64,000 bases of DNA, from assembly GCA_964019335.1 (NCBI GenBank), contig OZ025704.1, positions 450,622 to 514,621 on the forward strand. The letters are read 5' to 3'. Shown here piece after piece: positions 1 through 11,417 of the stretch. Origin of the DNA: Diplonema japonicum (taxonomy: Eukaryota > Euglenozoa > Diplonemea > Diplonemida > Diplonemidae). A program made the position numbers and the translations under genes. The notes below the pieces were generated by a model. The model saw only the letters and a list, made by a program, of their open reading frames with translations. It was not told the DNA's origin and searched no databases. Every line of letters begins with the position of its first letter. Positions within the stretch are counted from its first letter, which is position 1.

Positions 1-2424
1 ACAAGACCATCGACACCATTCACCACGACCTTGAGTCTGCGGGAGAATACAAGAGAAACACCGAAGCAAAGATTGTCGCCTTAGAGAGGGAAGCCCAACG
101 TGCCTCGGAGCTTGATGGGAAGTTGCGTACGTACGACGACTTGCTGAATGAACGGGGGAACGAACTCAGGCAGGCACATGCAGAGACAGCACGCGCTGGG
201 ATGGCGGCGAAGGAGCTCAAGCACAGGATTTCTGAAATCGCAGAGCTGGACAGAAGGCTTGACATGGTGATGCGGGAGAGAAGGGAGCTGGAGGACGAGC
301 TCGCGAAGCAGCAAGGTGTCCAGACACAGGTTGAGAACGATAACCACGCACTGCTGAGGCAGCTCGAGGCCAACCAGTTCGCCTTAGAAACAGAGCGCAG
401 CCAGGTGGTGGAACTCGACGAGCTCCTTCGCGAAGCCAAGCAGCAGCTTGCCTTGCGCACGGCAGTGGAGCAACAGTACAAGCAGCTAGAGGGGGAGCTC
501 AACATACGCAACAACGAGCTGGGCAAGGAGAGGGTGGTTGCAGAGAACGAGATATTGCGCGCCAAGCACCTCGAAGCAGAGCTGGATGCAGCCCATGAAA
601 GGCAGCATGCTCTTGACAGCAATTTCGGGAAGCAGGTCGCCGCTGTCGAAATGCTCCAACTAGAAAACGGCAAGCAGTCAGTCTTGCTGCAGGAGAAGGA
701 GAAGGACATCACACGTCTGACAAGAGACGTTGAAGCCAAAGACGCCGAATTGCAGACGCTCAAAGAGTCGGATAGCAAAAAACAGCAGCAGCTTGATGTG
801 CAGGAAGCACGCATCTCCAGCCTCGAAGAGCGTGAGACGCGGAGGACAGAGCTGGTAGAGCAACAGATGAAAGACAATAACAAGCTAAAGGAAGAAAGCA
901 AAGAAACAAATGCTAAGCTAAGCGAAGAAACCCAAAAGGGCACAAAGCTTGAGGCTCAAGTAGTGCAGATGGAAGCCGAAGCAGTGCGATGCAGCACTCT
1001 GGAGGGCAAGGTCGCCGCACTGCAGCAGCTAAACAACGAAAAAGCGCAGGAGATCGACACACTCAACGCACAAATGGCTACTCTGAAAGGGCGGACTGCG
1101 AAGATGGAGAGTGACGTGCAACAAGCAGCACAGCAAGAAGCACGCATCAAAGACCTGAAACAGCAGCTTGTGAGGCAGCTTGAGGACATTGAAAGGCTTG
1201 AAGCCGAGGAGAGCAAGAAAAGCACAGTGCTCAGCGAGGCACGCAAGGAGTTTGAACGCGAAGCTGAGAAACTGAGGAGCAAAGATCGTCAACTCGAGGA
1301 AGAGCGTGCCAAGTCAGCTGCCATCACGGAGAGAGTACAAAGGTTGGAGGCGGCCGCAGCCGCCCGCAGCAGCCTTGAAGGAAAGATCGCAGGGCTGGAG
1401 ATCCTAGCGGAGAGCAAAGAGGCGGAGTTGCGCTCTGTGATCGAAGACAGCAACCATCTAAGGCGCAGAATCAAGGAGCTGGAATCGGAGCTTGGGAACA
1501 GAGCACGCGTGGAGGACGTCATGCAAGAGGCACAGACACAGCTCATGATGAAGAACGACACCATCTCGAGGCTTGAGAAGGAAGAGGAGAAAAGGCGTGG
1601 CCTCGTGGAAGACCAGCACAGAGAGATCATCATTCTAGGCGAGAAGGGAAAGAAGCAGGAGTTCGAGATCCAGAATCTGACGAGCAAGAAGATCGAAGCG
1701 GAGGCGAGGGTGCAGGAGCTCCTCCGCGAGGGAGACATGAAGGTGCGCACAGACGAAGGCGAACTCCGCGAGAGAATGATGGTGAACGAGAGACTGAACG
1801 CGGAATGCAGGGAGCTGAGGGAGCGGACAGTGAACGCGGAGAGGCAAGCGAGGATGAGGGAGCAAAGAGCGGAAGACCTGGATGAGGAAGTGAGGAGGCT
1901 GAGGACGATGTTGCAGCACACTGATGAAGAGAGAGGGGGGCTTGGAGCCGAGATAAACGAACTGAAGCGGCAAATACAGCAGGAGAGGGCTGCGGCAGTG
2001 CAGTCGACGAGCAGGACTGCTGAGCTGGAGTCTGACATGAAAATCCAGAAGGAGAAAGAAGAGCGGCTAGCAAGGTCAATGGGCGAGGACATCAGGGAGG
2101 TCAAGACGAAGTATGAGCAGAAGACAAGAGCATTGGAACAAAGACTTGTGGAGGAGAAAGCCAAGGCAGATGCGGGCGAGAGAGAGGCGGCTAGGCTCCG
2201 CGAGGAACTGACCTTCATGAACACCACTAGAGGCAAGAGCCTGCACGGCAACGACGACGCTGTCAGCCTGCCTAACCGCGCAGACACGGGCACCATGCTC
2301 ATCAGAGAGAAGGCTGACAACCTTGCTTCCGAATGGGAGAGAACGAAAGAGGTATGTACCTAATGCTAGCAACAACCCCCTGCAGTCTGTGTCGCGTCTA
2401 CGAGAGCAGTTGAAACATGGGTGA
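1..2424 (+). CDS. Long coiled-coil protein, 5'-partial
   Basis: The frame is open from position 3, so the gene starts upstream of the window. It is continuous heptad-rich, Glu/Lys/Arg/Leu-rich coiled coil for about 780 residues, with no globular domain that I recognise. The reading frame appears to stop at 2363, but removing a 34-nt intron (2352-2385, GTATGT...TGCAG, phase 0) joins it to a short last exon at 2386-2424 encoding SVSRLREQLKHG and a TGA. That exon continues the coiled-coil pattern, which supports the splice. A structural role (cytoskeletal, Golgi or flagellar) is only an inference; coiled coils of this kind are not diagnostic. The long minus-strand ORFs opposite (20-943 and 1289-2320) are Ser/Leu-rich mirror frames. 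Confidence 0.85.
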
Positions 2425-2753
2425 TACCTCATTCCTTTTAGATTTCCCAGTTGTGTGTTACCCACTAGATCTCTACAGGGCCCTCCCTGCAATCCCCCCT
2501 TTTTTTACGGCGCGTACAAATAACGGCCAGTTCCTCTTTTTTTATAGCTTTTTGTCAATCCTGTTAGATGCGCTACATCCTTTCTTCCTTCCCACCTTTT
2601 TCTTTTATTAAACATTATTTTAGATAGACATTGCAATATTAGAAGAAACTTAAAAAAATCGTTTCCCCAATACATTTCCCATTCCCCTGCATTTTCTCGT
2701 GCTTTTCTTTTTTCTCTTTTTTCCAATCTATTTCTCAGTTCACACAGCGAGCC
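2425..2753. other. Intergenic gap with 19-nt repeat copy
   Basis: This gap holds no gene. It carries copy 1 of a 19-nt repeat (AACGGCCAGTTCCTCTTTT, 2522-2540), a T/C-rich tract at about 2700-2738, and CAG/ACAG acceptor-like sites just before the next start codon. Confidence 0.6.
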
Positions 2754-3575
2754 ATGGCCGCGGTCCCCGCGGATAAAGGGCTGTTTGTGTTCGGGCTGGG
2801 GCACATCGGGAAGGAGGTAGCAGTGCAGGCATCAAGAGAAGGATGGAGGGTAACAGGTACGATCCGGAAAGGAGAGGAGAAAATGAAAGGAGTGAAGTGC
2901 GTGGAGTATGGAATGAATGATGTGGGGAAAGAGATGGAAAGGTGCAGCCATGTGCTGGTGACGATACCACCTGTGAAGGGGGGGGACATCGTGCTCAAGA
3001 ATTACGTGAAATCGCTACGGGGAAAGAAATGGGTTGGGTACGCGAGCAGTGCGAGTGTCTATGGGCAGACAGATGGTCGCCTCGTCTCCGAGACAGACGC
3101 CAAGCCGAAGTCTGAGAAGGGAGCTGTGCGTGTTGCGGTGGAAGCAGCATGGAAAAGCAAGGTGTCTCCCGTGCAGATCTTCCGTCTTGCAGGGCTGTAC
3201 GGACCGTCACGTTCCATCATAGACAGGCTGCGTTCAAGGACAGCCCGGTATGTCGAAGGCGGTGAGTACATCAACAGAGTGCATCATGCAGACGCTGCCT
3301 CGGCGATCCTGCTCTCCATGAACCGTGCCCCCTTCACGAGCAACACCTACAACATAGCCGACGATTGTCCTTGCGACCAAGGAGCTGTTGTTCGCTATGC
3401 CGCGTCCCTCCTTAACATGCCCCCTCCCCCTCCTACCCCCCTCTCCGGCCTCCCTTCACGCCTCCTCGCGCTCCATTCCACCTCGAAACGCCTCGATACT
3501 TCCCGTGCAAAGTCCCACCTTGGCTGGCGTCCCCGCTTTTCCAGCTACAAGACAGGGCTCCCTTCGTGTCTTTGA
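2754..3575 (+). CDS. Atypical short-chain dehydrogenase/epimerase (SDR)
   Basis: This is a single-exon protein of 273 aa. It has an N-terminal glycine-rich nucleotide-binding motif GLGHIG (residues 14-19), the strand-end SSASVYG (about 98-104), and RLAGLYGPSRS followed by a NRVHHADAA segment. That combination is typical of the extended/atypical SDR subfamily that includes bacterial YeeZ-like NAD(P)-dependent epimerase/dehydratases. The canonical YxxxK pair is not obvious around SVYG, so catalysis may be altered or lost. The start at 2754 is the first ATG after a pyrimidine-rich stretch and CAG. The substrate is unknown. The C-terminus has a proline-rich insertion (PPPPPTP) of low complexity. 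The fold assignment is fairly sure; the reaction is not. Confidence 0.75.
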   Translation: MAAVPADKGLFVFGLGHIGKEVAVQASREGWRVTGTIRKGEEKMKGVKCVEYGMNDVGKEMERCSHVLVTIPPVKGGDIVLKNYVKSLRGKKWVGYASSASVYGQTDGRLVSETDAKPKSEKGAVRVAVEAAWKSKVSPVQIFRLAGLYGPSRSIIDRLRSRTARYVEGGEYINRVHHADAASAILLSMNRAPFTSNTYNIADDCPCDQGAVVRYAASLLNMPPPPPTPLSGLPSRLLALHSTSKRLDTSRAKSHLGWRPRFSSYKTGLPSCL

Positions 3576-3638
3576 ATGTCTTGTTTTTTTTTTGTAAGCG
3601 GTTTCTTCAGTTTTCATGCTACCCCCAGGTTATGAACG

Positions 3639-4961
3639 ATGCGAGTAACCCGGACATGCTTGAATAAGGTTTCGATATCCCACCCGGGCTCAAGCGGGAG
3701 GAGGAAGGGGCTCAAGACTGAGATTGATGGAAACAACGAGACGAGCATGGTGTTCAAGAAGGGCTCATTCGACATGAGCCAAGGGGGGATCAGGAACGTG
3801 ATGGCGACGGAAGAGGAGCTGGAGCGCCTCATGGAAGGATCGGAGAAGGAGTCCATCAACTTCGAAAAGCACGCGCAGAAGGTGTTGTCAACGTTTAAGA
3901 GCGCGACCCAAAGGGACTGGGAGATTACGATGGATCTGCTGCTGGAGCGTGACACATACAACAAGGACTTCATCGCAGAATGGGAGAAGCGAGGTACTCA
4001 CAAAAGCATATTAAACAACACAACAGAGCCGAGCAAGGTGCGCGCATTTGCCGCACTTCATACTGTGCTTTTCATCATGGCTGACATCTACTTTGTCAAC
4101 CCGGTATGCGACAACCAGTGTTTTGTGCAATCCATCATATAGAACCGCCGCCACTTAGCCACGCCAGCCGTAATTGCCGCCTCCTCGAGACTCGAAGAGA
4201 AGACCCTGAAGGCTGGATGGTGGCAGGAATCTTTCAGAAAATTGCTTCTTCAGAACCAGGTTGAGGACGTGCCGTACCTACGTGCCATCATGGACGCCGT
4301 TATGAACATGAAGGTGAACAGGTTCCACATTCGAAACATGGTGAATAGCTACACCAAGATCTGCACGGTGAGGTACTTTAAGGACACGAGCGAGATGTTG
4401 AAAGTTTTCCAGAACATATGGGGCAGCTACTTCCTAGCGTTGTCCGAGGTGCTAGAGATGCCCACTGACCCGCGTACGATAGATGCATGCAATCACATGG
4501 GAAAGGCGTACGCACTGCTCACGGCCATCAAGTCCCTGATGCACGCAAAGGTGACACGCAGCGTGATGGTGCCCATAGACCTCATAGAGGCGTGCAACTG
4601 CGATGTAGAACACTTCTACGTCGGAAAGAACACGAAAGGCACGCGAACAGTTATCTACAAGCTCTTGGAGCTGATGCTCGAGGAGGTAAACAAGTGCATT
4701 GAAAACACAAACCACATGGCGCGACACCATTGCTTCCTGCTCCTCTACCGCTACAACGTATGCACTAGGCAAAAAGGAAAAAAAAAACCCCCCTCCACAC
4801 CAAAACAGGCCGAAGTCGAAGCGTGGATGAAACTGTGCCACCACTTCAAATACGACATGCTGCCACAAGACGAGGCACAAGCGTACATAATAGGCCTCCG
4901 ATGGGAGCACTGGAGACGGAGGGAGATTATAAGGAGGAGAATAAGGTTCCGATCATTGTAA
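3639..4961 (+). CDS. NDUFAF6-like (squalene/phytoene synthase-like) complex I assembly factor
   Basis: Exons are 3639-4103, 4143-4757 and 4809-4961, with introns of 39 nt (4104-4142) and 51 nt (4758-4808), both starting GTATGC and both phase 0. A further 33-nt in-frame GTACT...CAG stretch at 3994-4026 may also be an intron, so the product is 410 aa or 399 aa. The segment NHMGKAYALLTAIKSLMHAKVTRSVMVPIDL (given in parts: NHMGKAYALLTA and VMVPIDLIEACN) resembles the HIGKAQGI...VFLPMDIC region of animal NDUFAF6. It lacks the DxxxD prenyl-synthase motifs, as that family does. NDUFAF6 acts in mitochondria on assembly of NADH dehydrogenase. The basic N-terminus could be a targeting sequence. An out-of-frame ATG at 3632 makes the start uncertain. 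Confidence 0.6.
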
Positions 4962-5049
4962 GTGTTGACACCCCGTTTTTTTTTTTCTCGCTCTTTTTTC
5001 TGTAAACGCTGGGGGGGGTTTTTTTCGTTTACTCCATTACGCAGGGAAG

Positions 5050-6248
5050 ATGGGGGGCACGTCGACGGCGGTAAAGGACATCGCGATCATCAATGGGGCG
5101 CTGAGCGCATGCGGGGGGTTGGCCGTCATACTGTCGTCGGTAATGATACCGCAACTGAGGAAACAGCTCTCCCGGGGAAGAATGCTGCTTCTGATGCTGA
5201 GCTTCTGCGACATGTGCCAAGGGATCCAGTTCATGCTGACAGGATCGTACAGCACAGAAACAGGAAGCGCATCGTGCGTCATCTTCGGGAGCCTCGGCAT
5301 CATCGCATCGGTGTCGTCCTTCATTGCGACGGCATGGGTGAGCTGGTGGGTGCACCATACTATTAAACACCCAGAGCTTCCCACGCCTATCCTCATGCCT
5401 TTCATCACCACCATCAGCTACCCTTTAGTCACCTTGACAGGTCTCTTCATCTATGCTGCTGTGCACTGGCACGGAGACGGCATTGGTTGGCGGCAGGTGT
5501 TCGAAGAGACGCAAGACTTCCCTTGGTGCTTCATCGCAGACCATCCTACCACAGATATGTTTATCTGGCGGATCATTGTGGAGTACATCCCCCTCATCGC
5601 GTCCATGATCGTGACCGCCATCTACTACATCACCTCTATTAGGCACATTAAGAAACAAGCCGCGCTGCAGTGCATTCGGGAGTCCCCCGAGATTATCGCT
5701 CTGGAGAGGAAGTTCCTGATCATCATTGTGGCGTACATCATCATCAGGCTGCCGGGGGTCATCGCGAGGCTTTACAACATGGGGTCGTCTTCGGACCATG
5801 TTGCGGGCTTTCTGCAGATCATGACTGTGCTTGGTGACCCTTCTCAAGGGCTTGTCAATGGTGTCGTCTTCACTCTGGGGACAAGGGTGGTTCGTGACAA
5901 GCTGTTCTCCATATGCTTCTATACTTCTAAAAATTCTGAAGAACCCGACACGCCGCAGGGCGGCCCGCTGAACCACAGGGGTGGGGAGATAAACGAGCAG
6001 CCTGCACGGTCCCCTAGGGAGAGACCTAAATCGCTTGTTCTCACCGGGCAAAACAAGGTTCTAGGTATGTTGTATGTTAACACAGTTCACCATCTCCAGT
6101 GCAACCTATTTCTGATCGCCTGTCCCCGTCTCTCGCAGAGAGCGCCCCCCTCCTCAGCACCTCTGTCAAAAGGGAACCCACTCCTGCCAATCTCTCACAT
6201 ACCTTTGCAGAGAGCGCTCCTTTGCTGGGCCAATCGGGAAAGAAGTGA
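5050..6248 (+). CDS. Seven-transmembrane receptor, cAMP-receptor-like GPCR
   Basis: Exons are 5050-6064 and 6139-6248, with a 74-nt intron (GTATGT...CGCAG, phase 1); the product is 374 aa. Seven hydrophobic helices lie in about residues 8-295. The TM2-TM3 loop and the WCFI motif before TM5 are typical of the Dictyostelium cAMP receptor (family E) and related protist receptors. The cytoplasmic tail after splicing contains two copies of ESAPLL and ends in GQSGKK, whereas unspliced reading would run into a poly-Phe tract; this supports the intron. It is presumably a plasma-membrane receptor coupled to heterotrimeric G proteins; the ligand is unknown. The start follows a Y-rich tract and ACGCAG. 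Confidence 0.8.
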
Positions 6249-6411
6249 CGAGCTCCCTCATGAAAAGGCTTGGAAGACCTTCCCCTTATTCTTTTTTTTT
6301 TTTTTTTTAGTTGGTAAGTTTTGAGAGGAATCGTTATTTGTACAAAAGGAGTAGAGGCAGCTTGTCCGTTTATCCCTACTGTAGGTGGAAAGGTTTGCAC
6401 ATATCAGACGA

Positions 6412-6462
<51 letters not shown>

Positions 6463-7450
6463 CAATGCGAGCTTAGGTAGCAAGCTCCTTCCTTTTCGTG
6501 CTCATTATTCCAGAATGGAAAGGTGGTTTCCACCTCTGTTTTTTTTTATTTTTGTTTTTTCTCTAATTAGAGCAGGGCCACCAGGTTCTCTTGTTCTAAC
6601 GAAGAAAGGGGGGGGGGGGGGGGGGGGGACAAGAAGGAGAGAAGAAAAGAAAAATGTTATAAAATGGAGAAATGTATCGAAAAGAAAGAGAAAAGAAGAA
6701 AAGAAAACGTTCTTTGTTCAATACAAAGAATGGCGGGTTTCGTAGAATTTTGTGGTTGTTTTCCCCCCTTTTTTTCTCTGTATTTTGCACCTTGCTGCTA
6801 ACAAGCAACTGCGACCTTACCTTGATCTTGCTCATTCAAGTAGCTTGCAGGCGCTGAGCGCTTAATTCACGGTCACATTGGAGAGGATAAGAGCCGTTTG
6901 AAGCAGGGAAAGAAAAGGGCCCGAGGGGAAAGAAGAATGGAGTGAAATGAGAAACATGCATCCCTTTATTTCGCAGTACCTGCACACCCTTTTTTTGGTT
7001 GCAACATCTCTTCCTATCATAGTGGCCCTTCCTTCCCCTCCTTTGCTCGATAAGGTTTTTTTTTTCTTCTTTTTTTTTTGCTATCGTAATATCTTGTGTT
7101 TTTCCCCCCTTCCTCTGTTTTTCTGGCAGGCATTTCGGCAAAAGACCGATGGTGATTTTCTTATTATCTAAAGCATTTGCAGCGGCCTGACCCGTAGGAA
7201 TAGGGAGGGGAAAAAGAGAAAAAGCAAAATAATTTCCTCCGATTGTTTTATTGATCGGTGCGTCCCCACCCCCCCTTCCCCCTTTGTGCAATGGCCACCT
7301 TGGGATAGTACTTTAAAAAAAAAAAATTGAAAAAAAAAGAAAAAAAGAAACGTTTTATTATTATTTTTTTTTTTTTATTACTTTCCCCGCTTTATGTGAA
7401 ACCAGAAAAACGTACAACAAAACAAGGCCGGATTTAAAAAAAAAAAAAAG
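6249..7450. other. 1.2-kb homopolymer-rich intergenic gap
   Basis: I see no gene in this gap. It contains T44 (6415-6458), G21 (6608-6628), several T8-T17 runs and A-rich stretches. Short ORFs here read through the homopolymers and are not credible. It is one of the five long gaps that interrupt the otherwise compact + strand gene array. Confidence 0.7.
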
Positions 7451-8486
7451 ATGGCACAAGTCATGTTCAAGAGAGTGTGCCTAGGGGCAGGAGCCTACTC
7501 GCTATGGTCGGGTTTTGGTGCAGTTGTGTATGAAATAAAGCTCCCCCCCTTTTTTTTTTTACAAAAGAAAAAAAAACCCCCCTCCCACAGGTCACAGTAT
7601 CAAGAAGAAGAGCGTGTGGGGATAAAACGTATAAAACTGTTAAAAGAGATCAACGACCTAAAGGCAACAATCGAAGAGGAAGGGGAAACAGGACGACGCC
7701 TTATCGAGGGCCTGCACGAGGAATTGGAGTGCATCGGGGAGATGAACGAAGGCGTGCACAACCTATGGAAGGAGCGTGCGAGGCGGTGGAGCGACGTCAA
7801 GGAGTTCGACGACATGATGAACGTGATGCCATGGGTGTTCTGGCACTGGAAGCGGTTGGAGAAGTGGTACGAGGTAGTAGCAAGCCGTCTCGAGAATCAC
7901 GAAGACTTCAAGCAATACGAGTACACCAGCATGCATCTCAACGACATGCGCATGGCACACGTTCTTGACGCCTACGACACAGAGGTGAAGCTCCCACAGA
8001 CGGCCTCTACCATCGGCCTCGCTAGGCAAGCTTCCAACAACGACCCTTTCTTGTTTGTTCTTGAAGCGTCTCTCAAAAACACCAGCCGCCCTTCCCTCCA
8101 AGACTTCAGCGTGCAGAAGCAAACCCTTGCATCCATCATCGCGGCACTTCCTGCCACCGACACCTTCAAGCCACTCTACGCAGAAGCGTCCTCAGCTATC
8201 GCACGACACCCCATGGCAGAGTACACAGTTGAGGAGTTGGGCAGCAAGCTCAACATGGTTGGTGAGGTGTTGCAGCATGCTGAAAGGGAAGCCACTTCAG
8301 AGGACCTCCAGCGGGCCATCAAGCTGACCGACGAGCTCAAGGCTGGCATCATCGACTACCGAATATTAATTCAGGTATTTTTTTTTTCCTCTCAAGATTT
8401 AGAAAAATATAAACCCATTGCAGGCACACAATCTGTACGAGGCGTACATGACTACCCTGCTGCTGTCCTTGTCGCCTGCAAAGTAG
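7451..8486 (+). CDS. Conserved-looking helical protein of unknown function
   Basis: Exons are 7451-7527, 7591-8374 and 8424-8486, with introns of 63 nt (in frame, phase 2, containing T and A runs) and 49 nt (phase 0). The product is 307 aa. The 21-codon last exon (AHNLYEAYMTTLLLSLSPAK) replaces an implausible Phe-rich read-through. The N-terminus is short and hydrophobic (about residues 9-27, ending SGFGAVV) and could be a membrane anchor or organelle-targeting signal. The rest is acidic helical sequence with a coiled coil at about 30-75. I do not recognise the family. A helical mitochondrial inner-membrane protein is one possibility, without firm support. Confidence 0.7.
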
Positions 8487-9043
8487 GGCCTTTTTATTTT
8501 GATAGTTTTCTTTTTCTTTTTTCGGGTGCTTCGTTATCCCCTCTTTTTTATTTATTTATTATTGACCTATGCTTCTTTTTTTTTCTTCTTGTTTTTTCGA
8601 TCCATCGGGAGGACAAAGGCGGTGGAACAGGAGGGCGATATTTGCATCACCGAGGACCAAGCATGACCTAGAGGCGTTGAAAGGACAATGGACAAGAGAA
8701 CGAAGAGAAAGAGCGGCCAGGCTGGGAGAAGGCCGGCAAGACCACCAAAGGAGGAGAAACCGCTGCTGAAAGGGGATAGGTGCAGGTAGAAGATGAGAAC
8801 AAGGGGGCGTCTCACAAAGACTTCCTTTAACTCATATATATCTTCTTTCTTTGCGCAGTTCAAGCGCGTAAAAAAAAGAGAAAAAAATGTTTCCGAGCTG
8901 AACAGAGGAATCACCTTCTCAAAACTAAGAATTACGATACTTCTTCTTTTTTTTTTTTGTTTCTGTTTTTTGTTTCGTGCTCCTTCTCACCGACAACACC
9001 ACAGGAGCCAAGATATGCAGACGCGCGAAGGGAATAGATACGA
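8487..9043. other. Intergenic gap with dispersed repeat copy 1
   Basis: This is a T-rich 3' region followed by a purine-rich stretch, copy 1 of the dispersed repeat (8779-8840), and a pyrimidine tract with CACAG at 8999-9004 upstream of the channel gene. No coding sequence is supported. Confidence 0.6.
8779..8840 (+). repeat. Dispersed 46-63 bp repeat, copy 1
   Basis: It starts GGTGCAGGTAGA, then an ATG and GAACAAGGGGGCGTCTCAC, and ends in CTTTAACTCATATATA. It is nearly identical to the copy at 50564-50626 over the whole length, and to the copy at 10854-10899 over the 3' 46 bp. The flanks are unrelated. All three copies have the same orientation. Confidence 0.9.
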
Positions 9044-10510
9044 ATGAGCCCCTTGCACCATGTTTCAGTCAAGAGACGGTTGCTGCTGCTGAGCATCAGT
9101 TTGATCATCACGATCGTGTACTTGTTCATCTGCGGTGGTGTGATGATGATGTTGGAGAAGTCGAACGAAGAAGACATCATCGAAGAGCTTGCAGAGGAGA
9201 TAGCGAAGGTGAGTCTGAGCAACAGCACCATATCGCATCTTGAGGAGCTTGGGGTGTGCCACTTCCCTCGCGACGCGCAGTGGACGTTCTCTGGGTCTGT
9301 GTTCTACGTGCTGACAGTGATCACAACGATAGGCTACGGCTCGCACACCCCGAGAACCTTCAACGGGAAGTCCTTTACTGTAGTCTTCGCCATCTTCGGC
9401 ATTGCGCTCATAGGCAACATCCTAACAAACTGCGCTGTTCTCCTAGTGGGCATCATCCAAGGCATCCTGCAACGCGTACGCAAGAAAGAAGTCGAAAAGC
9501 GCAAGCGATCGTCCCACGAAGAACAGCAAGTGTGGGACGCAGCTTTCAGCGCCTTCGAGTCACGATTTCATGAGAACGGCTGCCTGCCGAGCGAGTCCCT
9601 GAAGGACGTGATGGAGCTTGCGACGAACTCCCCTCTGGATGAGGACCAAGAGGAGTTCTTACTGTCAAACGTCGACAGCTTGAACTCTGGGTACGTTACA
9701 AGAGGCGGCGTTGCGAGGGCCCTCGTTTTGTGGTACGAGACTCAGGACCAGCTCCCCGAAGGCGTGTCGCGTCTGAAGTTCTTCATCTACATCATGGTGG
9801 CCTTTGTGTGGATCATCACATGGGCATGCGGCTTCTCGTACGTCGAGAGCTGGGAGATCCGGGACGGGATGTGGTTCTGCTTCGTGACGATGACGACGAT
9901 CGGGTTCGGGGACTTCGTGCCCACATCCAACACAGGGCGCATCATGTCGTTTGTCTTCGTGGTGCCCGGGCTGGGGATAGGGGCCACCGCCTTGTCGTCG
10001 CTGTGGAAAGCATTCGACTTCTCAAGGTTCTGGTGGCTGCAGAAGGCGTACACTAAGGGGAAGGTCTCGAAGAAACTATTGGAGGTGCATGGGATCCTGC
10101 TGCCGATTAGCACCAAAAACAAAGTCCGGAAGGTAAAGAAAAAGTACAGGACGAGGCTTCGTGACTACGTCGCCGACAGCAGCGAGGAGGGAACACCTGT
10201 CAACATACGGAAGAACGGAGAGGCGGAGGAGGGCAACAGCCTTGACACTGGCACAGGTGAAAGTTCACCCCTCAATGGGTTTGGCGTCAATGGGCTCTCG
10301 CATCCGTTGTTAGCTAGCTTGACGACAGTGATCCCAGACAGCCCTATATCCCCTAGCCACTCCCACCCGGAGGCTATACCCTACTCGAAAGATTCTCTCA
10401 TGCTCTCAACGCCTGCCCTGCAGCCCAGCTCATTGCTTCCAGCACTGCCTGTTAGGAGTATTGCCGGTTCGATGCCTGCTCGCACCCAGCAGCAGCAAGT
10501 GTTTCTTTAG
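9044..10510 (+). CDS. Two-pore-domain (K2P-type) potassium channel
   Basis: This is a single-exon protein of 488 aa. TM1 is at about residues 11-33. The first pore helix and selectivity filter TTIGYG lie at about 94-99 and the next TM at about 110-135. A roughly 100-residue cytosolic linker follows, then TM3, the second filter TTIGFG (about 284-289) and TM4. This order of TM-P-TM-TM-P-TM is diagnostic of K2P channels, which carry background K+ current at membranes. The linker between the pores is unusually long and contains a degenerate EF-hand-like loop (DSLNSGYVT), so Ca2+ control is conceivable. The C-terminal tail is basic, then Ser/Pro-rich. The ATG at 9044 follows a C/T-rich tract with CACAG. 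Confidence 0.9.
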   Translation: MSPLHHVSVKRRLLLLSISLIITIVYLFICGGVMMMLEKSNEEDIIEELAEEIAKVSLSNSTISHLEELGVCHFPRDAQWTFSGSVFYVLTVITTIGYGSHTPRTFNGKSFTVVFAIFGIALIGNILTNCAVLLVGIIQGILQRVRKKEVEKRKRSSHEEQQVWDAAFSAFESRFHENGCLPSESLKDVMELATNSPLDEDQEEFLLSNVDSLNSGYVTRGGVARALVLWYETQDQLPEGVSRLKFFIYIMVAFVWIITWACGFSYVESWEIRDGMWFCFVTMTTIGFGDFVPTSNTGRIMSFVFVVPGLGIGATALSSLWKAFDFSRFWWLQKAYTKGKVSKKLLEVHGILLPISTKNKVRKVKKKYRTRLRDYVADSSEEGTPVNIRKNGEAEEGNSLDTGTGESSPLNGFGVNGLSHPLLASLTTVIPDSPISPSHSHPEAIPYSKDSLMLSTPALQPSSLLPALPVRSIAGSMPARTQQQQVFL

Positions 10511-10853
10511 TCCATTGCACCGAAACAATAAGATAAGAAATAAAAAAAAAGAGAGAAAGGAGGACATCAGGAGAGATAGAGTTATGGTAACGAACGGGGG
10601 GTAGGGGGGGTTTAAGGGGAGGCATTTGTTTTCCCCCAATACAGCATTGACCATGTCTCCCTCCTCCCCCCCCATTCTCCCCCTGTGGAAAGAAAAAAGA
10701 AAACACTGCTTTTCTGGTCGTTTTGTTATCACTCTCTCGTGATTTTTTTTTTTAGAAGAAAGGAAAAGTGTACAGTGAACACCCAATCTGCGTGTCTAGC
10801 TGCTTTGTGAAAACACTTACTTACTGCTTATGCTTTACCCTTTCTTTTTTTAA

Positions 10854-10899
10854 AGAGAACAAGGGGGCGTCTCACAAAGACTTCCTTTATCTCATATAT
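10854..10899 (+). repeat. Dispersed repeat, copy 2 (short form)
   Basis: This copy shares GAGAACAAGGGGGCGTCTC and the following CACAAAGACTTCCTTTA.CTCATATAT with the copies at 8779 and 50564, with one substitution. It lacks the GGTGCAGGTAGA 5' part and is followed by a long T run. Confidence 0.9.
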
Positions 10900-11417
10900 T
10901 TTTTCTTTCTTTCTTTTTTTTTTTTTTTTTTTTTTTTTTTTGTTTGGCTCTCGGTTTGTTTTATTCGATTTGCCCCTTACTTGGTACAAAATCTCCCTAT
11001 GTTTCCCCTCCCACCTCCCCTTGAAAAGAACGCTTAAAAAGGAAAAAAACGAAAATTCAAATTTAAAAAAAAGAAGAAGAAAGAGAGAAAACAACAGCTC
11101 AAGGTTATTTTTTTTTTTTCAAGTTTTGCTTTTGATAAATCACCGTTTGCCTTATAGATAGGTGTTGCGACATCTTGGGAGTTGCAAAGGGTGGAAAAAA
11201 AAAAAAGCTTTTACCCCCTGTTTTTTGTTGTTTTCTCTTTTTTTTTCTTTTTTTTGTTTCAGAAAGAAATAAAAAAGACAGAAAGGAACTGGAAAGCTTT
11301 AGGCACTCCGTCATAGTGATAGAATGGCGAAGCAGTATTTCTTTTTTTTTTTGGCCAAGACTTGTCTAAACAAAAGGGGACCGTGACAACCCTTGGCCTT
11401 TCCCAGCACGTAGAAGC

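Noticed and set aside
1289-2320. 343-aa minus-strand Ser/Leu-rich ORF
   Set aside because: It is a shadow of the coiled-coil gene, caused by GAG/AAG-rich codons reading as CTC/CTT on the other strand.
6258-7291. Short ORFs in the homopolymer gaps
   Set aside because: They translate poly-Lys, poly-Phe or poly-Gly runs and have no plausible protein character.
8793-9047. Small protein encoded by the dispersed repeat (MRTRGRLTKTSF)
   Set aside because: The shared peptide follows from near-identical DNA in two copies. The ORFs diverge immediately after the repeat and the third copy has no ATG.
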